Assembly (NCBI RefSeq): GCF_016741815.1
Contig: NZ_JAERRJ010000008.1
Span: 248,001 to 312,000, forward strand
Length of the DNA stretch: 64,000 bases
Reading direction: 5' to 3'
Source of the DNA: Nocardia acididurans
GTDB lineage: Bacteria; Actinomycetota; Actinomycetes; Mycobacteriales; Mycobacteriaceae
A program made the position numbers and the translations under genes. Each line of letters opens with the position of its first letter. Position 1 is the stretch's first letter. The notes beneath the pieces are model-generated. The model did no database searches. It saw only the letters and a list, made by a program, of their open reading frames with translations, and had not been told where the DNA came from. This document shows, piece by piece, positions 43,605 to 52,360 of the stretch.

Positions 43605-45170
43605 TCATCGCACCGTGACCACACGGCTGTGCCAGCCGGTCGCGCCATCCGGGAAAGGCGTCGCGCGCTGCTCGGTCTGGCGTTCGCCGGTGCCGTCGGT
43701 GGCACGCACGCGCAGGGTGTGGGTGCCCGGGGTGGCGTCCCAGCGCCAGGTCCACTGCCGCCAGGTGTCGACGGAATACTGCGCGGCCAGGATCGCGGGC
43801 TGCCAGGGCCGGTCGTCGACCTGGACTTCCACGCCGGTGACACCGCGCCGCTGCGCCCAGGCCACCCCGGCCACGGTCACCGGTCCCGCGTCGACCGTGG
43901 CGAACGCCGCGGGCACGTCGATACGGGAGGCGGTCTTGATGGGCGCGCGATCACCCCAGCCGCGCTCGGTCCAGTAGGCGCGGGCGCGATCGAAGCGGGT
44001 CACCTCGAGATCGACCACCCATTTGGTGGCGGACACATACCCGTACAGGCCGGGGATGATCAGCCGGGCCGGGTAGCCGTGCGCGATCGGCAGCGGCTCG
44101 CCGTTCATGCCGATCGCCAACAGCGCGTCGCGCCCGTCCAGCACCGCGGAAAGCGGTGTGCCCGCGGTGAATCCGTCCACGCTGCGGGACAGCAGCATAT
44201 CGGCGTCCGGCCGCACGCCCGCGCCCGCGAGCAGATCCGCGAGTGGATAGCCCAGCCACCGGGCGGTACCGGCCAGCTCACCGCCGACCTCGTTGGATAC
44301 GCAGGTCAGGGTGATGATCCGCTCCACCGGCGTGCGGTCGCGCAGCGAGTCGATATCGAATTCGACTGTGCGATCGACCATTCCGTGAATCCGCAGCCGC
44401 CATTCGGCGCTGGTGAGCGCGGGCAGTTGCAGGGCGGTGTCGACCCGGTAGAAGCGTTCGTTCCCGGTCAGAAACGAGGTCAGACCCGCTACCGCAGGCT
44501 GGGCCGCGTCCGGCACCGGTGCGGCGGGCGCCGCGCGCGGCAGCAGGAACCGGGCACGGTCGGCCGCCACATCACGCAGCCGGGTGCCCAGCCATCGACC
44601 CGTCGCCGCCGTCCCGGCCGCCAGTGCGCCCGCGCCGGCGGCCAGCAGCAGGAACGTGCGACGCGTCATGCCCTCCTCCGCGGGTGCGCGCAGTCCTGGA
44701 CCGCCGGTGCGCAGAATCCGCAGCGTGAGCACTCCGGCCAGCACACCGGCGACGGCCGGAACCGCGAACCACACGGTGGCTGTGGGCCGCTGCAGGGCCG
44801 CGACCGCTGTGAGGCCGCCCAGCGCCACCAGCAGGGCGCTCCCGATCGGGCGGCGGCGTTCGAGCAGGCCCGCCACCGCCGCGCCGATCAGCATCACCAC
44901 GGCCATGGTCGCGAACAGCGCCTGCTTGTCCCGGCTGCCGAAACGCCGGATGGCGGCGTCCTTCAGCTCGTGCGGGGTGTGATCCACCATGGTCGCCCCG
45001 AGCGCGTAGAACGGCGACGCGGCCGGATCGATGAGGACCGCGACCAGGTGACCGACCCCGAGAACGACCGCCGCCGCCAGCACGCCCGACAGGGCGGCCC
45101 GGCCGATCCCACTCCGTCGTGGCGGTGAATTCCGTTCGGGGACAGCGCTTGTGGGCCGCGATGTCACCAT
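43605..45170 (-). CDS. Membrane-anchored sulfite-oxidase-type molybdopterin oxidoreductase, 521 aa
   Basis: Periplasmic-side Mo enzyme. Four or five transmembrane helices occupy residues ~20-155, then a twin-arginine-like 'MTRRTFLLLAAGAGALAAG' at 168-186, then the sulfite-oxidase core with the Mo-ligand Cys290 in 'ITLTCVSNEVGG', 'HGYPARLIIPGLYGYVSATK' and a C-terminal Ig-like dimerisation domain ending in '...GWHSRVVTVR'. It is 32 bp downstream of the fasciclin lipoprotein gene, so both come from the SigK-type promoter at 45963-45994. Confidence 0.9.
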   Translation of the reverse strand: MVTSRPTSAVPERNSPPRRSGIGRAALSGVLAAAVVLGVGHLVAVLIDPAASPFYALGATMVDHTPHELKDAAIRRFGSRDKQALFATMAVVMLIGAAVAGLLERRRPIGSALLVALGGLTAVAALQRPTATVWFAVPAVAGVLAGVLTLRILRTGGPGLRAPAEEGMTRRTFLLLAAGAGALAAGTAATGRWLGTRLRDVAADRARFLLPRAAPAAPVPDAAQPAVAGLTSFLTGNERFYRVDTALQLPALTSAEWRLRIHGMVDRTVEFDIDSLRDRTPVERIITLTCVSNEVGGELAGTARWLGYPLADLLAGAGVRPDADMLLSRSVDGFTAGTPLSAVLDGRDALLAIGMNGEPLPIAHGYPARLIIPGLYGYVSATKWVVDLEVTRFDRARAYWTERGWGDRAPIKTASRIDVPAAFATVDAGPVTVAGVAWAQRRGVTGVEVQVDDRPWQPAILAAQYSVDTWRQWTWRWDATPGTHTLRVRATDGTGERQTEQRATPFPDGATGWHSRVVTVR

Positions 45171-45202
45171 GGGATCCGCTTTCGCATCGATATGGGCCGG
45201 GC

Positions 45203-45847
45203 TCAGGCGGGCGGCATGAGCACGGTGTCGATCAGGTACACCGTGGCATTGGAGGTTTGCACGCCACCACAGATGACCGAAGCATCGGCGACCTTGATGT
45301 CGTCGCCGGAGCGGGTGACGGTCACGTCCGCGCCCTGAACTGTCCGGTGTGTCCCGGCGATCTTGTCAGGCTCGATCCGGCCCGAAACCACGTGATAGGT
45401 GAGGATGGAGGTCAGTGTCGCCGAGTCCGTCTTCAGCGAATCTATGGTCGCGGCCGGGATTTTCGCGAACGCGTCATCGGTCGGCGCGAAGACCGTGAAC
45501 TGGCCGCCATTGAGCGTGTCCACCAGGTTCACCTGCGGATTGAGCTGACCCGATACCGCCGAGACCAGCGTCTTCAGCAGTGGATTGTTGGAGGCGGCCA
45601 CCGCGACGGGATCCTGCGCCATACCGCTGACCGAACCGGCCCCGGTCGGCACCTGCTCGGCGTACGCCGTGCAACCCGCACCCACCAGGTTCGCGGACGG
45701 CGACGTCATGGCGGTCGCCGATGTCGTGGCCTTGCTGGTGGTAGCCGCCGAATCGGACTCGTCGTCCGAACACGCGGTGGCTCCCGCGGTGAGTGCGGTC
45801 AAGGCGGCCGCGACGATGATGGTGCGGCGAATCAGTCTCAGTGTCAT
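45203..45847 (-). CDS. Fasciclin-domain lipoprotein, MPT70/MPT83-like, 214 aa
   Basis: Surface protein. Signal with lipobox-like 'ATAC' at ~23-26, Thr/Ser/Ala-rich linker, then one FAS1 domain (~75-212): 'NPLLKTLVSAVSGQLNPQVN', 'GGQFTVFAPTDDAFAKIP', 'LTYHVVSGRI' and 'ATVYLIDTVLMPP'. In Mycobacterium the homologues MPB70/MPB83 are the main SigK targets. ATG 45847 has GGAGG 6 bp upstream. First gene of an operon with the molybdopterin oxidoreductase. Confidence 0.92.
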   Translation of the reverse strand: MTLRLIRRTIIVAAALTALTAGATACSDDESDSAATTSKATTSATAMTSPSANLVGAGCTAYAEQVPTGAGSVSGMAQDPVAVAASNNPLLKTLVSAVSGQLNPQVNLVDTLNGGQFTVFAPTDDAFAKIPAATIDSLKTDSATLTSILTYHVVSGRIEPDKIAGTHRTVQGADVTVTRSGDDIKVADASVICGGVQTSNATVYLIDTVLMPPA

Positions 45848-45962
45848 TGTCTTCCTCCGTGCCGACGGCGCGCGTCGATACCGCGGCCTGTGTGAGTGGG
45901 AAGGGATCCGGCCCTCGGCTCTGCCCCTTTCGGCGCTCGGCGTATCCGAGCAGCGCCACAAG

Positions 45963-45994
45963 GGTTTCGCGGTGCGCGGCCGCCCGGTTTGGTG
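45963..45994 (-). promoter_or_regulatory. SigK-type promoter, fasciclin side
   Basis: CACCAAACC-N16-CGAAACC on the minus strand, ending 116 bp before the fasciclin start. Same elements and spacing as the divergent copy at 46047-46078. Confidence 0.65.
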
Positions 45995-46046
45995 AATATC
46001 GAGATTCTTTTCCCGCCTCGCCGGTGCCGGAAATTCTCGCCCGCGC

Positions 46047-46078
46047 CACCAAACCGGATCGCCGGGCATATCGAAATC
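46047..46078 (+). promoter_or_regulatory. SigK-type promoter, FAD-oxidoreductase side
   Basis: CACCAAACC-N16-CGAAATC on the plus strand, ending 69 bp before the start at 46148. Compare the mycobacterial SigK consensus (-35 CCATCC, -10 CCGAAT): the -10 is close, the -35 differs. Confidence 0.65.
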
Positions 46079-46147
46079 GACGTATGCGCCCTGTTTGCCG
46101 CCCCGCACCCCACGCCCGCGTCCCCTTCGACTCCGAGCGAGGCCGTC

Positions 46148-47464
46148 ATGGCTGAGCCACGCGGTGGGCGGGAGGTGGCGGTGATCGGCAGCGGCGCCGC
46201 CGGGCTGACGGCCGCTCACGTGCTCGCCAAGCACGATCGAGTCACCCTGTACGAGAAGGACTCCCGGCTCGGCGGGCACGCGCACACCCACGAGCTGGAG
46301 TTCGCGCCCGGCCGGCGAGTGCATGTCGACTCCGGATTCATCGTGCACAACGACCGCACCTATCCGACACTTGTGCGCCTGTTCGCCGAACTCGGGGTGC
46401 ACACGCGCGAAACCGAGATGTCGATGTCGGTGCGCGCGGATCACGCCGGTGTGGAGTACGCCGGGGCGAAGGGGCTCGCGGGGCTGTTCCCCGCCCCGCG
46501 CATGCTGCGCGACCCGCGCCACCTGGCGCTACTGGCCCAGGTGCCGCGTTTTCACCGCGCCGCGCGAAACGCCCTGCGGCGGGCCGATTCCGGGATGACC
46601 CTGGCGGACTTCCTGGAACGGCACCGGTTCGGCCGGCACTTCACCGAGTTCTTCGTGACCCCGCTGGTGGCGGCGGTGTGGTCGTGCGATCCACGGCTGG
46701 CGGCGCGCTATCCGGCGCACTACCTGTTCCGCTTCCTCGACCACCACGGCATGCTCACCGTGTACGGCTCGCCGGTCTGGCGCACCGTGATCGGCGGTTC
46801 CGCCCGGTATGTGGAGAAGATCGCCGCCAACCTCGACGAGATCCGCATGGGCACCGCCGTTTCCGCGGTGGCCGAACGCCCGGACGGGGTGCTGGTGATC
46901 GAACCCGCCGCCACCCGCCGCTTCGACGCCGTCGTTGTGGCCACCCACCCCCGGCAGGCGCTGGAACTGCTCGCCGACCCCACGCCGCGGCAGCGCGCGG
47001 TGCTCGGCGCGATGCCCTACTCGGTGAATCCCGCGCTGCTGCACACCGACGAGTCCGTGCTGCCGCGCACGCGCGGCGCGCGGGCGGCCTGGAACTATCT
47101 GGTGCCCGCGGCGGGGTCCCGGGCCGACGGTGTCGTGGTCACCTACGATCTGACCCGGCTGATGGGCCTGGACCATATCGCCGACCGCCGCTTTCTGGTC
47201 ACCCTGGGCGGCGCGCATCTGATCGACTCGGCACGGGTGCTCGCCGAAATGACCTACGAGCATCCGATATACACACCGGAATCGGTTGCGGCGCAACAGC
47301 ATCTGCCCGAGCTCGGCACCGATCGAATCGCCTTCGCCGGGGCCTATCACGGGTGGGGGTTCCACGAGGACGCGGCGCTGTCGGGTCTGCGGGCCGCCGA
47401 GCGGCTCGGCGGGCACTGGGCCGCAACGCATTCCGGCACGCCGATACAGGTCGCGGTCCGATGA
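46148..47464 (+). CDS. FAD-dependent NAD(P)-binding oxidoreductase (Rv0449c-like), 438 aa
   Basis: Flavoprotein of the amine-oxidase/desaturase fold. Dinucleotide motif 'VAVIGSGAAGLTAAHVL' at 10-26, 'VTLYEKDSRLGGHAH' contacting FAD, a characteristic 'VDSGFIVHNDRTYPTL' loop and C-terminal 'AFAGAYHGWGFHEDA'. First gene of the SigK-locus operon in the same order as Mycobacterium tuberculosis Rv0449c-Rv0444c. Its stop overlaps the next start (ATGA). Probably acts with the cyclopropane-synthase-like enzymes on lipid acyl chains; the reaction is not established. Confidence 0.92.
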   Translation: MAEPRGGREVAVIGSGAAGLTAAHVLAKHDRVTLYEKDSRLGGHAHTHELEFAPGRRVHVDSGFIVHNDRTYPTLVRLFAELGVHTRETEMSMSVRADHAGVEYAGAKGLAGLFPAPRMLRDPRHLALLAQVPRFHRAARNALRRADSGMTLADFLERHRFGRHFTEFFVTPLVAAVWSCDPRLAARYPAHYLFRFLDHHGMLTVYGSPVWRTVIGGSARYVEKIAANLDEIRMGTAVSAVAERPDGVLVIEPAATRRFDAVVVATHPRQALELLADPTPRQRAVLGAMPYSVNPALLHTDESVLPRTRGARAAWNYLVPAAGSRADGVVVTYDLTRLMGLDHIADRRFLVTLGGAHLIDSARVLAEMTYEHPIYTPESVAAQQHLPELGTDRIAFAGAYHGWGFHEDAALSGLRAAERLGGHWAATHSGTPIQVAVR

Positions 47465-48195
47465 ACACGGTGACGCCCGCCCTGTACTTCACCCGGATCA
47501 GCCACAACCGGCGGGAACCGATCCGCCATGGGTTCGAATACCGTTCCTACAGCTGGTATTTCGATATCGACAACCCGCCGCAACTCCCGCCGCCACTACG
47601 CCCGCTCAGCTATTTTCGCGCCTGCGACCACCTCGACGGGCCCGGTGCCGATCTGCGCACCCGGGTCGGGGCGCTGCTGCGTGCGCACGACATGGACTCC
47701 GCCGGGCCGATCACGGTGCTCATGAACGCGCGAGCGCTGGGGTACGTGTTCGATCCCGTCACCTTCTTCTGGTGCCGCGAACCGGGCGGGGCATTGCGCT
47801 GCGTGATCGCCGAGGTGCACAACACCTACGGCGAACGGCACGCCTACGTCCTGCACCCCGACGAGCGCGACCGCGCCGAGGTGGGTAAACGCTTCCACGT
47901 CTCACCGTTCAACAGCATCGAGGGCCGCTATCTGCTGCGGGTGCCCGAGCCTGCCGACACGCTGTCGATCCGTATCGCGCTGCTGCGGGATCGGCAGCCA
48001 CCCTTCCACGCCACGGTGACCGGGTACCGGCTGCCCGTCACCCCGCGCACGGTGCTGCGCGCCCACCTGCGCGCCCCGCTCGCCCCCTGGCTGACCACCG
48101 CCCGCATCCGCCGCCACGGTCTCGCACTGTGGGCGCGCGGACTTCCGGTGTCCGCGCGGCATCCGGACCGAACCTCGCGAAGGACGACACAGTGA
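47461..48195 (+). CDS. DUF1365 protein (Rv0448c-like), 244 aa
   Basis: Family always found between the FAD oxidoreductase and a cyclopropane synthase. Signature 'YFTRISHNRREPIRHGFEYR', 'YVFDPVTFFWC' and 'EVHNTYGERHAYVL', then 'KRFHVSPFNSIEGRY'. No membrane helix. Overlaps both neighbours by 4 bp (ATGA, GTGA). Biochemical role unknown; context implies fatty-acid or lipid modification. Confidence 0.92.
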   Translation: MNTVTPALYFTRISHNRREPIRHGFEYRSYSWYFDIDNPPQLPPPLRPLSYFRACDHLDGPGADLRTRVGALLRAHDMDSAGPITVLMNARALGYVFDPVTFFWCREPGGALRCVIAEVHNTYGERHAYVLHPDERDRAEVGKRFHVSPFNSIEGRYLLRVPEPADTLSIRIALLRDRQPPFHATVTGYRLPVTPRTVLRAHLRAPLAPWLTTARIRRHGLALWARGLPVSARHPDRTSRRTTQ

Positions 48196-49466
48196 CCAGC
48201 TCCTGCCTCGACACCCGCCACGACGAACTGCTGCCGCCACCGCCCACCGGCTGGCGGGCTCGGGTGCGCGCAGTGGCCGCCGCCGGGCTCTTCCGGCGTG
48301 CGGCCGCCCGGCTGCCGCTGCGCGCCGAGTTCCCGGACGGAACTGTCCTCGGGCGGGGAGCACACCGAGAGCCTTTGCCGCGCATGATCATTCACGATCC
48401 CGCCGCTTTCCACGCTCGGCTCGGGCAGTCCGGTCTGATCGGGTTCGGGGAGTCCTACACCGCAGGCGAGTGGACCGCGCCCGACCCGGCGGCGGTACTC
48501 ACCGTGCTGGCCTGCCAGATGCCGCGACTCGTCCCCGCCGCCCTGCAACGGTTCCGCACCACGGTGCTGCCCAAGCCGCCCGCGGGCGAACTCGGCACGA
48601 CCGCCAACGCGCGCACCAACATCGAGCATCACTACGACCTGTCCAACGAGCTGTTCCAGCTGTTCCTCGACGACAGCATGACCTACTCCGCGGCCCTGTT
48701 CCCCGAGGCCGACCTGGCCGCGAACACCGTTCACTGGGAGCTGCTGCACGATGCCCAGCACCGCAAGATCGACCGCCTGCTCGACGCCGCCGGGGTGCGG
48801 GCAGGTAGCCGCGTGCTCGAAATCGGCACCGGGTGGGGCGAATTGGCGGTGCGCGCGGCCGCACGCGGGGCGCTCGTACACTCGGTGACGTTGTCGACGC
48901 GGCAGCTGGAGTCGGCGCGGGAGCGCGTCACCGCCGCCGGATACGCCGACCGCGCGCATATCGAACTGTGCGACTACCGCGATATCCGCGGCGAATTCGA
49001 CGCGATCGTCTCGGTGGAGATGATCGAAGCCGTCGGGTATCGCTACTGGCCCGCCTACTTCGAGTGCCTGGATCGGCTGCTGCGGCCGGGCGGGCGGGTC
49101 GCGCTGCAGGCCATCACCATGCCGCACGAGCGGATGCTGGCTACCCGCGACACCTACACCTGGATCCAGAAGTACATCTTCCCGGGCGGTTTCCTGCCCT
49201 CGGCCGAGGCCATCGAGGACACCGTCACCCGCGAGACCAGCTTGCGGGTGCGCGCGCGATCCGGGTTCGGGGCGCACTATGCCGAGACGCTGCGCCTGTG
49301 GCGCGAACGCTTCGACGCACACGCCGCCGAGATCGACGTGCTCGGCTTCGACGCCCGCTTCCGGCGGCTGTGGCAGTTCTATCTCGCCTACTCCGAGGCC
49401 GGATTCCGCTCCGGGTACCTCGACGTCCAGCACATCGTTCTCGACCGACCCGAGGAGCACCCGTGA
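48192..49466 (+). CDS. ufaA1: Cyclopropane-fatty-acyl-phospholipid synthase (UfaA1-like), 424 aa
   Basis: SAM-dependent modification of an unsaturated acyl chain (methylation or cyclopropanation); UfaA1 of M. tuberculosis is reported to make tuberculostearic acid with its partner. N-domain ~1-130, then 'NIEHHYDLSNELFQLFLDD', SAM motif 'VLEIGTGWGELAV', 'SVEMIEAVGYRYWPAYFECL' with the family glutamate, and 'QAITMPHERMLATRDTYTWI'. Matches Rv0447c in order and content. GTG 48192 overlaps DUF1365; its own end overlaps the next GTG (49463). Confidence 0.93.
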   Translation: MTSSCLDTRHDELLPPPPTGWRARVRAVAAAGLFRRAAARLPLRAEFPDGTVLGRGAHREPLPRMIIHDPAAFHARLGQSGLIGFGESYTAGEWTAPDPAAVLTVLACQMPRLVPAALQRFRTTVLPKPPAGELGTTANARTNIEHHYDLSNELFQLFLDDSMTYSAALFPEADLAANTVHWELLHDAQHRKIDRLLDAAGVRAGSRVLEIGTGWGELAVRAAARGALVHSVTLSTRQLESARERVTAAGYADRAHIELCDYRDIRGEFDAIVSVEMIEAVGYRYWPAYFECLDRLLRPGGRVALQAITMPHERMLATRDTYTWIQKYIFPGGFLPSAEAIEDTVTRETSLRVRARSGFGAHYAETLRLWRERFDAHAAEIDVLGFDARFRRLWQFYLAYSEAGFRSGYLDVQHIVLDRPEEHP

Positions 49467-50743
49467 CCGTCGCCCACCGACTCGAAGCCGCGCTGCTGCC
49501 CCTGCTGCGCGGACCACTCCCGGTCCGGCTCGACGCCTGGGACGGCAGCACCGCCGGACCGGCCGACGCCCCGCGCGTGGTGCTGGGCAGTGCGCGCGCG
49601 GTGCGCCGGATCCTCTGGCGCTCAGCCGAACTCGGCGCGGCACAGGCCTATGTCACCGGCGAGATCGATGTGGACGGCGATCTCGGGCAGACGCTGGGCA
49701 CCGCGTGGCGCACCGTCGCCGAGCGCGGCATCACCCGGGTCCGTGCCCGCGATGTGGTGCGGCTGGCCGTGACCGCCGCCCGCCTCGGGGCGCTGGGCGC
49801 TCCCCCGCCCGCGCCCGACACCCAGGCCCGGATGCGCGGTCGCCGCAACGAACGCACCCGCGACCGCGCCGCCATCGCCCATCACTACGACGCCTCCAAC
49901 GCCTTCTACGCCCTGCTGCTCGATCCCGCCATGGCCTACTCGTGCGCGTACTTCACGCGCGGCGTGCCCGGCGCTCCCGCCGACCCGGCTTACGGCTTGG
50001 CCGAGGCGCAGCGCGACAAGCTCGATCTGGTGTGCCGCAAGCTGGGACTCGCGCCCGGGGCGCGGCTGCTCGACGTGGGCTGCGGCTGGGGGTCGCTGAG
50101 CCTGCACGCTGCCGAACACTATGGGGCACAGGTGGAGGCGATCACCATCTCGGCCGCGCAGCAGGAGTTCGTCCGCGCGCGCATCGCCGAACGCGGACTC
50201 GACCGGCGGGTACGGGTCCGGCTGCGGGACTACCGGGAGCTCACCGACACCGGATTCGACGCGGTGGCCTCGCTCGAGATGGGCGAGCATGTGGGCGAAC
50301 GCAATTACCCGCGCTACGCCCGCGCACTGTTCGACGCGGCGGCCCCGGGCGCGCCGGTGCTCGTGCAGCAGATGTCGCGGCGCGGAGCCCATCCCGGCGG
50401 CGGCCCGTTCATCGAGGCGTTCATCGCCCCCGATATGGCGATGCGGCCGGTGGGGCAGACCCTGAACCTGTTGGAACAGGCGGGGTTCGAGGTGCGAGAC
50501 GTCCAGGCGCTGCGCGAGCACTACGTGTGGACGGCCCAGGCCTGGTCGCGGCGGCTCGAACAACGCTGGGACGACGCCGTCGCGATGATCGGGGTACAGG
50601 GGGCGCGCACCTGGCGGCTGTATCTCGCGGGCGGGGCGCTCGCCTTCGAACAGGGCCGCATGGGCGTGGACCAGATCCTGCTGCGCCGGCCCGACACCGC
50701 GCTGGTGCGGCCGAAAACCGCTGCGCGGGAGCTGGTCTCGTGA
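49463..50743 (+). CDS. Second cyclopropane-fatty-acid-synthase-like methyltransferase, 426 aa
   Basis: Paralogous class: N-domain ~1-125 ('AYVTGEIDVDGDLGQTLGTA'), then 'AIAHHYDASNAFYALLLDPA', SAM motif 'LLDVGCGWGSLSLHAAEHYG', 'SLEMGEHVGERNYPRYARAL' and 'LLEQAGFEVRDVQALREHYV'. Closer to the other actinobacterial CFAS group than to UfaA1. Not present in the M. tuberculosis sigK locus, so this operon has an extra enzyme. Overlaps both neighbours by 4 bp. Confidence 0.92.
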   Translation: MTVAHRLEAALLPLLRGPLPVRLDAWDGSTAGPADAPRVVLGSARAVRRILWRSAELGAAQAYVTGEIDVDGDLGQTLGTAWRTVAERGITRVRARDVVRLAVTAARLGALGAPPPAPDTQARMRGRRNERTRDRAAIAHHYDASNAFYALLLDPAMAYSCAYFTRGVPGAPADPAYGLAEAQRDKLDLVCRKLGLAPGARLLDVGCGWGSLSLHAAEHYGAQVEAITISAAQQEFVRARIAERGLDRRVRVRLRDYRELTDTGFDAVASLEMGEHVGERNYPRYARALFDAAAPGAPVLVQQMSRRGAHPGGGPFIEAFIAPDMAMRPVGQTLNLLEQAGFEVRDVQALREHYVWTAQAWSRRLEQRWDDAVAMIGVQGARTWRLYLAGGALAFEQGRMGVDQILLRRPDTALVRPKTAARELVS

Positions 50744-51525
50744 ACACTTCGACGGCACTGCTCGTTTCCGGTACCGCCGCGCTCGCACTCGCGCTGCTGC
50801 ACATCGCCACATTCGCCCTCGCTCGCAGGCTCGGCCGCTACAACGTGGTGGACGTCGTCTGGGGGCTGGGATTCGTCCTCGTGGCGCTGTGCGCGGCGGT
50901 TTTCGGCGACGGTCCCGCGAGTCGTCGTGCGCTGCTGCTGATCCTGGTGTCGGTGTGGGGAATCCGGTTGAGCCTGCACATGTTCCGGCGCACATCCGGG
51001 CACGGCGAGGACCCGCGTTACACCGCACTGCTGGACCGGCACGGTCACACCCCGGGGGTGGCCGTGCGCCGGATCTTCCTCACGCAGGGGCTGGCGCAGT
51101 GGTTCATCTCCCTGCCGATCCAGGTCTCGGCCGTGGCCGGTCCGGTGCGCGGGGTGGCGTGGATCGCGATCGCGGCGGGTGTGCTCGTCTGGCTCACCGG
51201 TTTCGTCTTCGAGGCCGTCGGCGATCGGCAGCTCGCGAGGTTCCGTGCGGATCCCCGCAATCGCGGCGTCATCATGGATCGCGGGTTGTGGTCGTGGACG
51301 CGCCACCCCAACTATTTCGGTGACGCCTGCGTCTGGTGGGGGCTGTGGCTGATCGCGGCCTCGGCCTGGCCCGGCCCGCTGACCGTGCTCTCTCCGCTGC
51401 TGATGACCTACGTCCTGGTCCGCGGAACCGGTGCGCGCATGCTCGAACAGGCCATGCGGGATCGCCCCGGCTATCGCGAATACCAGCGGCGCACCGCCTA
51501 TTTCCTTCCCCGTCCACCCCGGTGA
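50740..51525 (+). CDS. DUF1295 membrane protein (steroid 5-alpha-reductase-like, Rv0446c-like), 261 aa
   Basis: Integral membrane protein with about six helices. 'YNVVDVVWGLGFVLVALCAA', 'LLLILVSVWGIRLSLHMFRR', then the conserved C-terminal 'WSWTRHPNYFGDACVWWGLW' and 'YREYQRRTAYFLP', typical of the family related to sterol/steroid reductases. Matches the gene between ufaA1 and sigK in mycobacteria. It might reduce the methylene intermediate made by the synthases; this is inference. Confidence 0.92.
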   Translation: MNTSTALLVSGTAALALALLHIATFALARRLGRYNVVDVVWGLGFVLVALCAAVFGDGPASRRALLLILVSVWGIRLSLHMFRRTSGHGEDPRYTALLDRHGHTPGVAVRRIFLTQGLAQWFISLPIQVSAVAGPVRGVAWIAIAAGVLVWLTGFVFEAVGDRQLARFRADPRNRGVIMDRGLWSWTRHPNYFGDACVWWGLWLIAASAWPGPLTVLSPLLMTYVLVRGTGARMLEQAMRDRPGYREYQRRTAYFLPRPPR

Positions 51526-51694
51526 GCTCGCCCTGCGGTTCATCCGAGTTTTCGATGAGTTTCCTATGCACCGACCCAGACCACTAGGCTCCACCTCAGC
51601 GACCGCTCCGGAATCGGCCGAGGTAGGCCCCTCCGTGCTCGCGCTCGGAACCGAGACACCGCAGACTGACCCCGATCGATGGAGACGGACCGTC

Positions 51695-52360
51695 ATGGTG
51701 GATGATCAGCGCTTTTCGTCGGCATACTCCGGCAGCACCGACGTGAGCACACCCATCTCGGCCCCGGCCTGCCCCACCGACCGGCCTCGCCCCGACGACG
51801 AGGTGGCCCGGCGGCTGGCTGGCCTGCTCGCCGCGGTCGGTGCGGGCGATCGGGACGCGTTCACCCAGTTCTATCGCTCCACCCACGATCGCGTCTTCGG
51901 GCTCGCGCTGCGGCTGCTGCGCCGGCCGGCCGCCGCCGAGGAGGTCACCCAGGAGATCTACCTGCATGTGTGGAACGCGGCCGATACCTATGACATCCGG
52001 CTCGCCAGCCCGATCGGCTGGCTCATGATGCTCACCCATCGCCGCGCCGTCGACCGGATTCGTGTCGAATCCTCGGCCACCAGCCGCGATCTCGCCTACG
52101 GTCAGCGTCATCTGGGCCGCGACCACGATATCGTCGCCGAGACCGTGGGCCAGCGGTCCGAGGAACGCGCGGTCGTCGACTGCCTCGCCACGCTCACCAC
52201 CACGCAGCGCGAGACCCTGGCCCTGGCCTACTACGGTGGCCGCACCTACGCGGAGGTCGCCGAGTTTCTCGGCATTCCGCTCAACACCGTCAAAACCCGC
52301 ATTCGTGACGGCCTCAAACGCCTGCAGAACTGCCTGACCGGAGCGGTGACCAATGCCTGA
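51695..52360 (+). CDS. sigK: ECF RNA polymerase sigma factor SigK, 221 aa
   Basis: Directs RNA polymerase to the mpt83-type and lipid operons. Region 2 at ~60-105 ('DAFTQFYRSTHDRVFGLALR', 'QEIYLHVWNAADTYD') and region 4 at ~155-205 ('TQRETLALAYYGGRTYAEVA', 'IPLNTVKTRIRDGLKRLQ'). A ~45-residue N-tail precedes region 2. ATG 51695 has GGAG 10 bp upstream. The 169-bp gap after DUF1295 could hold its own promoter, but I see no copy of the CACCAAACC motif there. Its stop overlaps rskA. Confidence 0.92.
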   Translation: MVDDQRFSSAYSGSTDVSTPISAPACPTDRPRPDDEVARRLAGLLAAVGAGDRDAFTQFYRSTHDRVFGLALRLLRRPAAAEEVTQEIYLHVWNAADTYDIRLASPIGWLMMLTHRRAVDRIRVESSATSRDLAYGQRHLGRDHDIVAETVGQRSEERAVVDCLATLTTTQRETLALAYYGGRTYAEVAEFLGIPLNTVKTRIRDGLKRLQNCLTGAVTNA

